From the NCBI GenBank assembly GCA_963724825.1, contig CAVRWT010000009.1, positions 1 to 57,820 on the forward strand: DNA of 57,820 nt, written 5' to 3'. The stretch comes from JALYNX01 sp963724825 (lineage in GTDB: Bacteria > Actinomycetota > Acidimicrobiia > Spongiisociales > ZC4RG35). This document shows, one piece after another, positions 26,372-34,137 of the stretch (position 1 is the first letter of the stretch; every line of letters starts with the position of its first letter). The notes beneath the pieces are model-generated. The model searched no databases. It was not told the origin of the DNA and worked only from the letters and a program-made list of their open reading frames with translations. The translations under genes and the position numbers were made by a program.

Positions 26372-27508
26372 GTGGCACTCATATTTCTCGCCAATGGCGC
26401 GGTCGTCGGCAGCTGGATACCACGGCTTCCCGAAATCAGGGATCGACTGTCGATGGATCTCGACACCCTGGGCTTGACTCTCGCCCTGGGTGGCCTCGGT
26501 GCCCTCCTCGGTTCTTCGGTGAGCGGGGTCCTCTTGGGTCGCATTGGGGCCAGGCGGTCCGCCGTGATCGGGTCCGTCGTGCTCTTCGCCCTACTTCCAC
26601 TGATCGCCGTGGTGCCCACTCCGTTCCTCTTCGGGGCGCTCCTTGCGGTACTCGGATTTGTCGACGCTCAGACCGATGTCGGCATGAATGCGGTGGGCGT
26701 CAGAGTCGAAGAGTCGGTCGGTCGGTCGATCATGACCCGCCTCCACGGTCTGTGGAGCTTGGGCACTCTGGTCGGAGCCGGCCTCAGCGCGCTGGCCGTC
26801 CTGATCGGAGTGGGGCTCGGGCCGCAACTGCTGGTCCTGTCGGCGGCCGGCCTCGTAGTCATTGCCTTCGCAGCTCGAATGGTGCCGGACACCGTCCCCC
26901 GGCGAGGCACGGGTGAGAGATCAGGGAGGATCGCAGTCGGCCTCATCCTCGCCGGTGCGACCGCGGTGATGATCGAGGGGGCGCCCATGGACTGGGGAGC
27001 CATCTTCCTTCTCGACATAACCGGCGCCACCGGGGCGGTTGTCGGCACCGCAGCCATCGTTTTCACCGCAGGAATGCTTGCCGGGCGAATGGCAGGCGAC
27101 CATGTCGTCGATCGTTTTCAGGGTGTCCCCACTGTGGTCGGAGGGATCCTGGTTTCTGTCTCCGCAATGGCTCTGGTCATCCTCACCGAGTCGACACCGG
27201 TTGCGTTGGTCGGATTCGGGTTATGGGGGCTTGGCATCTCGGTGGTGCTCCCGGTTCTCTACAAGCTCGCCGGGTCCCACCCGACGTTCGCCGAGGGCGC
27301 CGGGCTTGCGGCCCTCACCGTCGGGACCCGGCTCGGCTTCATGGCGGCCCCTGCCTTGATCGGCTTCGTTGCCGCCCGATCGAGCCTTCCGACTGCGCTG
27401 GGTGTGGTGGTCGGCCTGGCGGCGGCCGCCTCCCTGGTGACGATCCGGATCACTCTTTCCGGTGGTGATCAGATCCGCGATTCCCTCCCGAGCCGGGGCG
27501 TCTCATAA
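26372..27508 (+). CDS. MFS transporter
   Basis: The 378-residue membrane protein has about 12 hydrophobic segments. It opens with NGAVVGSWIPRLPEIRDRL and the loop LLGRIGARRSAVIG, a form of MFS motif A, and resembles the YfkF/FucP-like sugar or drug group of major facilitators; the substrate is not evident. The start is uncertain: GTG 26372 is used here, but a CTG at 26342 would add ten residues. It follows whiB by about 50 bases and precedes glnA2 by 28 bases. Confidence 0.82.
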   Translation: MALIFLANGAVVGSWIPRLPEIRDRLSMDLDTLGLTLALGGLGALLGSSVSGVLLGRIGARRSAVIGSVVLFALLPLIAVVPTPFLFGALLAVLGFVDAQTDVGMNAVGVRVEESVGRSIMTRLHGLWSLGTLVGAGLSALAVLIGVGLGPQLLVLSAAGLVVIAFAARMVPDTVPRRGTGERSGRIAVGLILAGATAVMIEGAPMDWGAIFLLDITGATGAVVGTAAIVFTAGMLAGRMAGDHVVDRFQGVPTVVGGILVSVSAMALVILTESTPVALVGFGLWGLGISVVLPVLYKLAGSHPTFAEGAGLAALTVGTRLGFMAAPALIGFVAARSSLPTALGVVVGLAAAASLVTIRITLSGGDQIRDSLPSRGVS

Positions 27509-27509
27509 T
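27504..27509 (+). promoter_or_regulatory. possible -10 element for glnA2
   Basis: CATAAT overlaps the MFS stop codon and lies 27 bases before the glnA2 ATG. A weak -35-like TTCCCT is 17 bases upstream. Not strong enough to exclude read-through from the MFS gene. Confidence 0.35.
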
Positions 27510-27536
27510 GTGGGGCCAGGCAGACGGGATCTCAGA

Positions 27537-28862
27537 ATGAACAAACAGGCCGAATACGTGCTTCGAACAGTCGAGGAGCGGCGCATCCGCTTCGTGAGGC
27601 TGTGGTTCACCGATGTTCAGGGGTTCTTGAAGTCGGTCTCGATCGGTCCCACCGAATTGGAGGTTGCCTTCGAGGAGGGGATGACCTTCGACGGCTCGTC
27701 GATCGACGGCTATGCCCGCATCCAGGAAGCCGACATGCTGGCCAAGCCAGACCCTTCCACCTTTCAGGTTCTTCCCTGGCGGACCGAGGAGCAGGTGGCA
27801 CGGATGTTCTGCGACATCTACACCCCCGACGGTGAGCCCTTCTCCGGCGATCCCCGGATCGTGCTCAAGCGGAATCTGGAGAAGGCGTCGGAGATGGGTT
27901 ACATCTTCTACGCAGCTCCCGAGTTGGAGTTCTTCTACTTCCGCGACTCCGGGCCGGTCCCCGAGGTCCTCGACCGGGGCGGCTACTTCGACCTGACCCC
28001 GCTCGACGTGGCCCAGGAATACCGCCGCAACACGATCAACGCCCTCGAGCACATGGGCATCCCCATCGAGCACTCCCACCATGAGGTGGCGCCGAGCCAG
28101 CATGAGATCATCGTCCGCTACACGGACGCGTTGACCATGGCGGACAACATCATGACTTCCCGACTCACCGTCAAGGAGGTCGCCCTCCAGCACGGGATCT
28201 ACGCCACCTTCATGCCCAAGCCGTTGGAGGACTACGACGGCTCCGGGATGCACCTCCACCTCTCGCTTTTCGAAGGCGACGTCAATGCGTTCCACGAGCC
28301 GGGGACACCTGGCGGCCTCTCCAAAGTGGGCCAGGCCTTCATCGCCGGCCTGCTCCGCCACGCTGCCGAGTTGACCGCGGTAACCAACCAGTGGGTCAAC
28401 TCCTACAAGCGCCTGGTGGCGGGGTTCGACGCACCGATCTATGTGTCCTGGGCCCGGAACAACCAGTCGGCGCTGGTCCGGGTGCCATCGGTCAAGAAGA
28501 ACAAGCCGTCGAGCGTGCGAGTCGAGTACCGGGCCGCCGATGCCGCCTGCAACCCATATCTGGCACTTTCAGTGATCCTCGCCGCCGGTCTCGAAGGGAT
28601 CCGAGAGGGCTACGAGTTGCCCGCGGAGGTGGCCGCCGACATCCACCGGCTGACGCCCGCCGAGCGGGCTGCCGCCGGGGTCAAACGGCTTCCCGAAACT
28701 CTGTCTGAGGCCCTGGACACCTTGGAACAGTCCGAGTTGATGGCCGAGGCCCTCGGAGAGCACGTCTTCGATTGGTTTCTCCGCAACAAGCGCCGCGAGT
28801 GGGATCGCTTCCAACACCACGTTTCCCAATTCGAGCTCGAGACCTACCTCCCAGTTCTGTGA
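27537..28862 (+). CDS. glnA2: glutamine synthetase, GlnA2-type
   Basis: Condenses glutamate and ammonia using ATP. The 441-residue class I enzyme has the beta-grasp start (IRFVRLWFTDVQGFLKSV), DGSSIDGYARIQEADM, the metal-binding PELEFFYF and EHSHHEVAPSQHEI, the ATP/ammonia-site segments GSGMHLHLSLF and NQWVNSYKRLV, and VEYRAADAACNPYLA. Sequence features throughout recall mycobacterial GlnA2 rather than the adenylylated GlnA1. The ATG at 27537 follows a short leader. Its stop overlaps the GTG of the GlnR-like gene (GTGA), which strongly suggests joint expression. Confidence 0.93.
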   Translation: MNKQAEYVLRTVEERRIRFVRLWFTDVQGFLKSVSIGPTELEVAFEEGMTFDGSSIDGYARIQEADMLAKPDPSTFQVLPWRTEEQVARMFCDIYTPDGEPFSGDPRIVLKRNLEKASEMGYIFYAAPELEFFYFRDSGPVPEVLDRGGYFDLTPLDVAQEYRRNTINALEHMGIPIEHSHHEVAPSQHEIIVRYTDALTMADNIMTSRLTVKEVALQHGIYATFMPKPLEDYDGSGMHLHLSLFEGDVNAFHEPGTPGGLSKVGQAFIAGLLRHAAELTAVTNQWVNSYKRLVAGFDAPIYVSWARNNQSALVRVPSVKKNKPSSVRVEYRAADAACNPYLALSVILAAGLEGIREGYELPAEVAADIHRLTPAERAAAGVKRLPETLSEALDTLEQSELMAEALGEHVFDWFLRNKRREWDRFQHHVSQFELETYLPVL

Positions 28863-29494
28863 TCGTCGCCGTCCACCCCGCCGAGTGCTCCGAAGGCGTG
28901 ACCGACGGGCTGGCCCTGGGAGGCGCCACTGTCACCCCCGCCCCAGAGTTGGTGCCCGAGGATCGGCGGATCAACGACTCCGACCTTCTTCTCGTCGAAC
29001 TGGGCGACCAACCGATGCGCCGACTTCGCGAGCTGAGCCGCATCGTGGAGACGATCGGGCTCCCTGTGATCGTGGTGGCCGCGGTCGAGCACCTGGCGCT
29101 GATGGAGGGCACAGCCGGGATCTCGGACTTCCTCACCGCTCCGGTCGACCCCTTGGAGCTGCGCCTGAGGCTGCAGAGGCTGACCATGGCCGAAGCCGCC
29201 GACGACCTGGTGAAGTTCAAGGACCTCGAGCTCAACCCGCTCAACTACCAGGCGAGCCTGGCCGGCGAGCCGCTGGACATGACCTTCATGGAGTACGAGT
29301 TGCTCCGCTTCTTGATGGAGAACCCGGTGCGGGTCTGGTCACGGGAGCAGCTCCTCTCGAAGGTGTGGGGCTACGACTACTACGGCGGAGCTCGCACCGT
29401 CGATGTCCACATCAGGCGGCTCCGGGCGAAGCTCGGGGAGGAGCGGTCGTCGTGGATCACAACCGTGCGCTCGGTCGGCTACCGGTTCGGCTAG
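28859..29494 (+). CDS. glnR: GlnR-like orphan response regulator
   Basis: OmpR-type regulator of 211 residues with an atypical receiver. The strand that normally ends in the phosphoacceptor Asp reads DLLLVELGDQP, so a Glu appears at the Asp position, and the acidic pocket is missing. The winged-helix half is well conserved: DLELNPLNYQA, MTFMEYELLRFLMENP, VWGYDYYGGARTVDVHIRRLRAKLG and TVRSVGYRFG, closely like GlnR of streptomycetes and mycobacteria. The start is GTG 28859, overlapping the glutamine synthetase stop. No kinase gene is adjacent. It probably governs nitrogen genes, including its own operon. Confidence 0.85.
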   Translation: MIVAVHPAECSEGVTDGLALGGATVTPAPELVPEDRRINDSDLLLVELGDQPMRRLRELSRIVETIGLPVIVVAAVEHLALMEGTAGISDFLTAPVDPLELRLRLQRLTMAEAADDLVKFKDLELNPLNYQASLAGEPLDMTFMEYELLRFLMENPVRVWSREQLLSKVWGYDYYGGARTVDVHIRRLRAKLGEERSSWITTVRSVGYRFG

Positions 29495-29501
29495 GAACGA
29501 C

Positions 29502-30653
29502 ATGGGATTTCGCACCAAGCAGATACACGCCGGCGTTGAGCCCGATCCGACCACAGGAGCCATCCTCACCCCGATCCACCAGTCGACCACATTCGTCCAG
29601 GAGTCGGTCGATGCCTACATGGCCAAGGGCTTTTCCTACAGCCGGGCCGGGAACCCCACCGTCCGCGCCTTCGAGGAGAAGATGATCGCCCTGGAGGGAG
29701 GGGTGGATGCGACCGCCTACGGCTCCGGGATGGCAGCCACGGTCGCCGTGTTCCTCGCCCTGCTCCGGGCTGGTGACCATGTGGTCATCGGGGACGTCGT
29801 CTACGGGGGCACCTACCGATTCGCCGACCAGTTCCTCACCCGGTTCGGTGTCGACGTCTCCTTCGTCGATGCATCGGATCCCGAGGCGGTCGCTGCGGCC
29901 GTAGGGCCGACCACCCGCATGGTCTTCACCGAGACTCCGGCAAACCCGACCCTGAAGCTCACCGACCTCCGGGCAATCTCGGAGATCTGCTCCGGGGCCG
30001 GGATTCTCCACGTGACGGACAACACGTTCCTCACCCCCTATTTCCAGCGGCCGTTCGAGCTGGGGGCCAACGTCATCATTCACTCGACGACCAAGTTCCT
30101 CGACGGGCACAACGCGACCCTGGGAGGGGTCGTCGTCGTCGATGACGCCGGCCTCCAGGAGAAGATCGCCTTCGCCCGCATCGCCGCCGGCCTGGTCATG
30201 TCTCCGATGGTGGCCTGGCTCACCCTTCAGGGGGTCAAGACACTCAGCCAGCGGATGGACGGCCAATCAGCGAATGCGATGGCCATTGCCGAGTGGCTGG
30301 CAGGGCACCCCAAGGTCGACTACGTGAACTATCCCGGCCTTGCCTCGCACCCACAACACGATCTGGCGAAGCGACAGGCCACCGGTTTTGGGGCCCTGGT
30401 GTGCTTCGAGGTCCACGGTGGCCTGGAGCCAGGGAAGAAGCTGATGGATGCCGTGGAGCTGTGGAGTCTCGCCGAGAACCTGGGCTCGGTCGAGTCTCTG
30501 ATCACTCACCCGGTCACGATGACTCACGCCGCCGTTCCGGCCGCCGAGCGCGCCGCAGCCGGGATCACGGACGGGCTGGTGAGGCTCTCGGTGGGTCTGG
30601 AGGATGTCGAGGATCTGATCGCCGACCTCGATTCCGCCCTGGATCAGATCTAG
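29502..30653 (+). CDS. cystathionine gamma-synthase / gamma-lyase family PLP enzyme
   Basis: Trans-sulfuration enzyme of the Cys/Met metabolism PLP family, 383 residues. Motifs: TKQIHAGVEPDPTTGAI, FSYSRAGNPTVRAFE, YGSGMAATVAVF, YGGTYRFADQF, FTETPANPTLK, DNTFLTPYFQRP, the PLP lysine in IHSTTKFLDGHNATLGG (about residue 195), and SLGSVES-type SLAENLGSVESLITHP. Synthase and lyase activities cannot be separated by eye. AGGA precedes the ATG and only seven bases separate it from glnR, so it is likely the third gene of the glnA2 operon. Confidence 0.9.
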   Translation: MGFRTKQIHAGVEPDPTTGAILTPIHQSTTFVQESVDAYMAKGFSYSRAGNPTVRAFEEKMIALEGGVDATAYGSGMAATVAVFLALLRAGDHVVIGDVVYGGTYRFADQFLTRFGVDVSFVDASDPEAVAAAVGPTTRMVFTETPANPTLKLTDLRAISEICSGAGILHVTDNTFLTPYFQRPFELGANVIIHSTTKFLDGHNATLGGVVVVDDAGLQEKIAFARIAAGLVMSPMVAWLTLQGVKTLSQRMDGQSANAMAIAEWLAGHPKVDYVNYPGLASHPQHDLAKRQATGFGALVCFEVHGGLEPGKKLMDAVELWSLAENLGSVESLITHPVTMTHAAVPAAERAAAGITDGLVRLSVGLEDVEDLIADLDSALDQI

Positions 30654-31238
30654 AACCGGCCGACGACCCCTGACCAGGGCGTCCCTGGCGAACACCCGGC
30701 CCTCCTCCGTCTCCACGGGGCGACGCACGACCTGGCCCTCGATGATGGTCAGGCCTTCCATCCATCCGATCATCTCGTCGACGTTCCAGAGGATCTCCGG
30801 GTACTGGGGGCCACCGTGCCCATGCTCGATGTTGCTCACATCGTGTCCGATCATGAACAACTCGCCACCCGGCTCGAGCCATTCCATCGCACGATGGACG
30901 ACCTTTTCGTACTCCGCGGATTGGAGGTGGAGGTAGGCGATCAGGATCAGGTCGAAGCTGGTATCCGGTTCCCATTCCAGGACGTCGGCAACCACGAAGT
31001 CGACATCATTCGCCCGAGCCGACCCGCGTTCGATCGCCACTTCGGAGAAGTCGACGGCAGTCATCTTCCAGCCCAGCGACGCCAGCCAGATGGCATTCCG
31101 TCCCTCGCCGGCGGCCAGGTCCAGACCTCTGCCCGGCTCGGCGTCGTGAAGCCGGTCAGCAACGAACAGGTTGGGCGTAGCGGGCCAGTGGAGGTGGGTC
31201 GCCTCCCGGTATTTCTCGTCCCATTCCGAGGCGTCCAT
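30267..31238 (-). CDS. SAM-dependent methyltransferase, C-terminal end uncertain
   Basis: A class I methyltransferase starting MDASEWDEKYREATHLHW, with motif I GLDLAAGEGRNAIWLAS, motif II MTAVDFSEVAIERG, VDFVVADVLEWEPDTSFDLIL and a following LEPGGELFMIGHD. The start at 31238 is two bases after the ALDH stop. Conserved sequence fades near ARDALVRGRRP (about 30660), a normal length of about 195 residues, but the frame stays open antisense to the cystathionine gene until 30267. A missed stop through an indel near 30655 is the simplest explanation; otherwise the protein has an unusual 125-residue tail. The substrate is unknown. Confidence 0.65.
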   Translation of the reverse strand: MDASEWDEKYREATHLHWPATPNLFVADRLHDAEPGRGLDLAAGEGRNAIWLASLGWKMTAVDFSEVAIERGSARANDVDFVVADVLEWEPDTSFDLILIAYLHLQSAEYEKVVHRAMEWLEPGGELFMIGHDVSNIEHGHGGPQYPEILWNVDEMIGWMEGLTIIEGQVVRRPVETEEGRVFARDALVRGRRPVLDLIQGGIEVGDQILDILQTHREPHQPVRDPGCGALGGRNGGVSHRDRVSDQRLDRAQVLGETPQLHGIHQLLPWLQATVDLEAHQGPKTGGLSLRQIVLWVRGKAGIVHVVDLGVPCQPLGNGHRIR

Positions 31239-31240
31239 GC

Positions 31241-32756
31241 TCAGCCGAACTCGATCCCCTGCGCCAACGGGAGGTCGTCCCCCCAGTTGATCGTTGTCGT
31301 CTGACGGCGCATATACGCCTTCCAGGCGTCGGACCCGGCCTCCCGGCCGCCGCCCGTCTCCTTCTCGCCTCCGAAAGCGCCGCCGATCTCGGCTCCGGAA
31401 GTGCCGATGTTGACGTTGGCGATCCCACAATCCGATCCGACATCGCTGAGGAACTTCTCGGCGTTCCGAACCGACTCGGTGAAGATCGCCGAGGAGAGGC
31501 CCTGGGTGACGCCGTTCTGGATCTGGATCGCCTCGTCCAAGCGTGTCGAACTCGATGACCCACAGGATCGGGGCAAAAGTCTCCTGCTGGGTGATGGTGG
31601 CTTCGGCCGGGACAACGGCGATGGTGGGCTCCACGAAGAACCCCGGACGATCGAGGCGGTTGCCACCGGTGACGATGCGGCCCCCTTGCTCCCGGGCGAT
31701 GTCGAGGGCATTCATCATCTGCTCGACCGCCCCTTCGCTGACCAACGGCCCCATCAGGGTCCCCGGGACCAACGGATCGCCGATGTTCACCTGGCGATAG
31801 GCCTCCGCCAGGCGATCGATCATCTTGTCCGAGACCGCGCGGTGGACCAGCAAGCGGCGCAGCGAGGTGCAGCGTTGGCCGGCGGTGCCCACTGCTGAGA
31901 AAAGAGTCGCCCGGACCGCCAGATCGAGGTCGGCGTCGTCCATCACGATCACCGCGTTGTTGCCGCCCAATTCGAGAATGGTCTTTCCCATCCTCTTGGC
32001 GACGGCGGGACCGACGATCCGCCCCATGTTGCAAGACCCGGTGGCCGAGATCAGGGGGAGGCGGGCGTCGCCGTTCATCGCATTTCCGACCGTGGCACCG
32101 TCGCCGACTACGAGGTTGAACACCCCCTCGTATCCGCTTCCGGCCATCACCTCCTGAGCGATCTTGGTCACCGCGATCGCGCTGAGCGGCGTGCGCTCCG
32201 ACGGCTTCCACACCACCGTGTCCCCGCAAACCGCGGCGAGGGCAGAGTTCCATGACCACACCGCGACCGGGAAGTTGAAGGCCGAGATGACGCCGACCGG
32301 CCCCAGAGGGTGCCAGTGCTCGTACATCCGGTGGTTCGGTCGCTCGGAGGCCATGGTGTTGCCGTAGAGCTGACGGGAGAGGCCGACCGCGAAGTCACAG
32401 ATGTCGACCATCTCCTGGACCTCGCCGATCCCTTCCGGAAGGATCTTGCCAACCTCCAGGGTGACCAGGGCCCCGAGGGCGTCGATGTTGTCCCGGAGGG
32501 CGTCACCGAGACTCCGTATGTAGGCGCCTCGCTTTGGCGCCGGGAGCAGCTTCCAGCGTTGGAAGGTTTCCACGGAGTTGGTGACGACCTTCTCGTAGTC
32601 GCCGACGGACGCCATGGTGACCGAGCCCAGAGTCTCCTGGGTCGTCGGATTGACGACCTCGATGGGCTCGCCGGTCGCCTCGAGCCATTCCCCGCCAAAG
32701 ACACCGGAGTTGGATTCGGAGAGCCCGAGCCGGTCGAAGATCTCGGTCTTGTTCAT
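31241..32756 (-). CDS. aldehyde dehydrogenase, ALDH7 (P6C / aminoadipate semialdehyde) type, one frameshift
   Basis: NAD-dependent dehydrogenase close to antiquitin, which oxidises alpha-aminoadipate semialdehyde/piperideine-6-carboxylate in lysine breakdown. Visible are FNFPVAVWSWNSALA, WKPSERTPL, the glycine motif ISATGSCNMGR, catalytic Glu in LELGGNNAVIV, catalytic Cys in TAGQRCTSLRRLLVH, QQETFAPILWVIEFDTL, and the ALDH7-specific end GTSGAEIGGAFGGEKETGGGREAGSDAWK (in parts). One extra T near 31541 (CTTGGAC for CTGGAC) breaks the frame. The ATG at 32756 overlaps the RidA stop. The pairing with RidA, which hydrolyses enamine/imine intermediates, fits P6C chemistry. Confidence 0.87.
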
Positions 32757-33133
32757 CGCGCAGCCACCACGTCGATCTCCACCAGGAAGCCGCCGGGGAG
32801 GGCCCCCGCTTGAACGGTGGAGCGTGCCGGCGGCTCCTCGTCGAGGAAGCCGGAGTAGATGGCATTGACCTTGGGGAAATCTTCGATGTCGGCCAGGAAG
32901 ATCGTGGTCTTCACGATGTCGGAAATGCCGAGCCCGAGGTCACCGAGAATCGAGGTGATGTTGGTCATGACCCGGCTCGTCTGGGCCTCGACGTCATCTG
33001 GCGCCCGCTCTTTGGTGATCGGGTCCACTGCGACCTGGCCTGACACGAAGACGAACCCGTTGGCCTCGGTGACAACCGAGTATGGGCCCATGGCGCCTGG
33101 CGCGGACGGGGTGACCGGGACGGTTTTTGGCAC
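32753..33133 (-). CDS. ridA: RidA-family enamine/imine deaminase
   Basis: A 126-residue RidA/YjgF/Rid fold protein. It has GAMGPYSVVTEANGFVFVSGQVAVDP, TSRVMTNITSILGDLG, the KTTIFLADIEDFPKVNAIYSGF segment, and the active-site Arg in PARSTVQAGALPGGFLVEIDVVA (each read in parts). It releases ammonia from reactive 2-aminoacrylate-like intermediates. It is the first gene of a RidA-ALDH7-methyltransferase run with an ATGA overlap to the dehydrogenase. Confidence 0.92.
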   Translation of the reverse strand: MPKTVPVTPSAPGAMGPYSVVTEANGFVFVSGQVAVDPITKERAPDDVEAQTSRVMTNITSILGDLGLGISDIVKTTIFLADIEDFPKVNAIYSGFLDEEPPARSTVQAGALPGGFLVEIDVVAAR

Positions 33134-33198
33134 CGCTGCTCCTGTTTCGGGGAAGTGAGGAGGGTACCCGAACCCCAGACCTGTCCGGCCTGAAACGA

Positions 33199-33225
33199 GA
33201 AGGGCCCGGGATACCCGGGCCCTTC
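33199..33225 (-). terminator. terminator after the SHOCT gene
   Basis: GAAGGGCCCGGG and CCCGGGCCCTTC form a perfect 12-bp stem around a 3-base loop, followed on the minus strand by TCGTTTC. It lies 23 bases past the stop of the SHOCT protein and isolates it from ridA. Confidence 0.8.
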
Positions 33226-33247
33226 GATTGGATTGCTGCGATTCCGG

Positions 33248-33619
33248 TCAGGCGAGGAGAGAGGCCTTTGCCTTGTCGAACTCCTCCTGAGTCAGATCAC
33301 CCTTTGCCTTCAAGTCGGACAGAGCGGCGAGCTCGGATGCCGAGCTACCACTTCCGGCAACCTTGCGGATGTATTCCTCCTGAGCCTGCTGCTTCTTCAT
33401 GGCACGCTCGGCCATTCCGCCGCCGCGAGCGATGAGATAGATCAGGATCCCCAGCCAGGGCAGGATCACCACGAAGAACGTCCAGAACGCCTTGGCCCCC
33501 CCACCGGTGTCCGGGTCGCTCCAGAGGTCTGCAAGGACCGAGACGAACAGCCAGAAGAACATGGCGAACACGAAGAACGCCAACATCCAAAGGACTACGT
33601 CCCAGAAATTATCGATCAA
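33248..33619 (-). CDS. PLDc_N/SHOCT-domain membrane protein
   Basis: 123 residues: two transmembrane helices (about 6-30 and 44-64), with the PLDc_N-like phrase FVVILPWLGILIYLIARGGGM, then a polar stretch and a C-terminal SHOCT domain (LAALSDLKAKGDLTQEEFDKAKASLL in parts). It begins with TTG at 33619, supported by AGGAGG five bases upstream. Such proteins are common in actinobacteria and lack a firm function; SHOCT modules mediate oligomerisation or membrane recruitment. Confidence 0.78.
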   Translation of the reverse strand: MIDNFWDVVLWMLAFFVFAMFFWLFVSVLADLWSDPDTGGGAKAFWTFFVVILPWLGILIYLIARGGGMAERAMKKQQAQEEYIRKVAGSGSSASELAALSDLKAKGDLTQEEFDKAKASLLA

Positions 33620-33675
33620 TTACTCCTCCTGATTCGATTGACCGGAGAACCCTACACCACCGAAAAGGTGGCTAA

Positions 33676-34038
33676 TTAGGAGAAGGAGTTGCCACACCCG
33701 CAGGTGTGGGAGACGTTCGGGTTGTTGATCGAGAACCCGGTCTCCATCAGCCCGTCCTTGTAGTCGAGGGTCGCGCCACGCACCATCTCGGCACTCTGTG
33801 GGTCGACGACGACTTTCACATCCCCGAACTCCTCGACGATGTCGGTGGAGTCGATCTGGGAGTCGAAGTACATCTCATAGGAGAATCCGCTGCAGCCGCC
33901 GGGGCGCACCGCCATCCGCAGGGCGAGACCGGTGTCGGCCTCGGCCTGAATGAGCTCGCGGACCTTGTCGATCGCGATGTCGGTGAACATGACGGTCTTC
34001 TGTGGCTGACTGGATTTGATGCTGAGGATTTGTGTCAT
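33676..34038 (-). CDS. erpA: iron-sulfur cluster insertion protein ErpA/IscA type
   Basis: A-type carrier that delivers Fe-S clusters. Of 120 residues, the core begins at FTDIAIDKVRELIQAE and holds the three conserved Cys: RPGGCSGFSYEMYFD (about residue 49) and SHTCGCGNSFS at the C-terminus. The ATG at 34038 is divergent from mrp, another Fe-S carrier, across a 99-base intergenic region, so the two are probably co-regulated. Confidence 0.92.
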   Translation of the reverse strand: MTQILSIKSSQPQKTVMFTDIAIDKVRELIQAEADTGLALRMAVRPGGCSGFSYEMYFDSQIDSTDIVEEFGDVKVVVDPQSAEMVRGATLDYKDGLMETGFSINNPNVSHTCGCGNSFS

Positions 34039-34055
34039 ATGTTGAACCTGCCCTC

Positions 34056-34061
34056 ATTGTA
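34056..34061 (-). promoter_or_regulatory. possible -10 element for erpA
   Basis: TACAAT on the minus strand, 18 bases before the ATG. No good -35 is found at 17 bases. The same interval must also hold the mrp promoter on the plus strand. Confidence 0.35.
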
Positions 34062-34137
34062 ACCCGCCTTCACACCTGGACCAGCAAGGCGTGCCGGCGA
34101 TGCGACTATCCAGGTGCCTGCTCTTACCATAAGGGTG

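Noticed and set aside
30267..32756. An 829-codon open frame on the minus strand that could be read as an ALDH-methyltransferase fusion.
   Set aside because: ALDH sequence changes frame near 31541 and ends at its own TGA at 31243-31241; the methyltransferase has its own ATG at 31238. The single frame is an accident of the indel.
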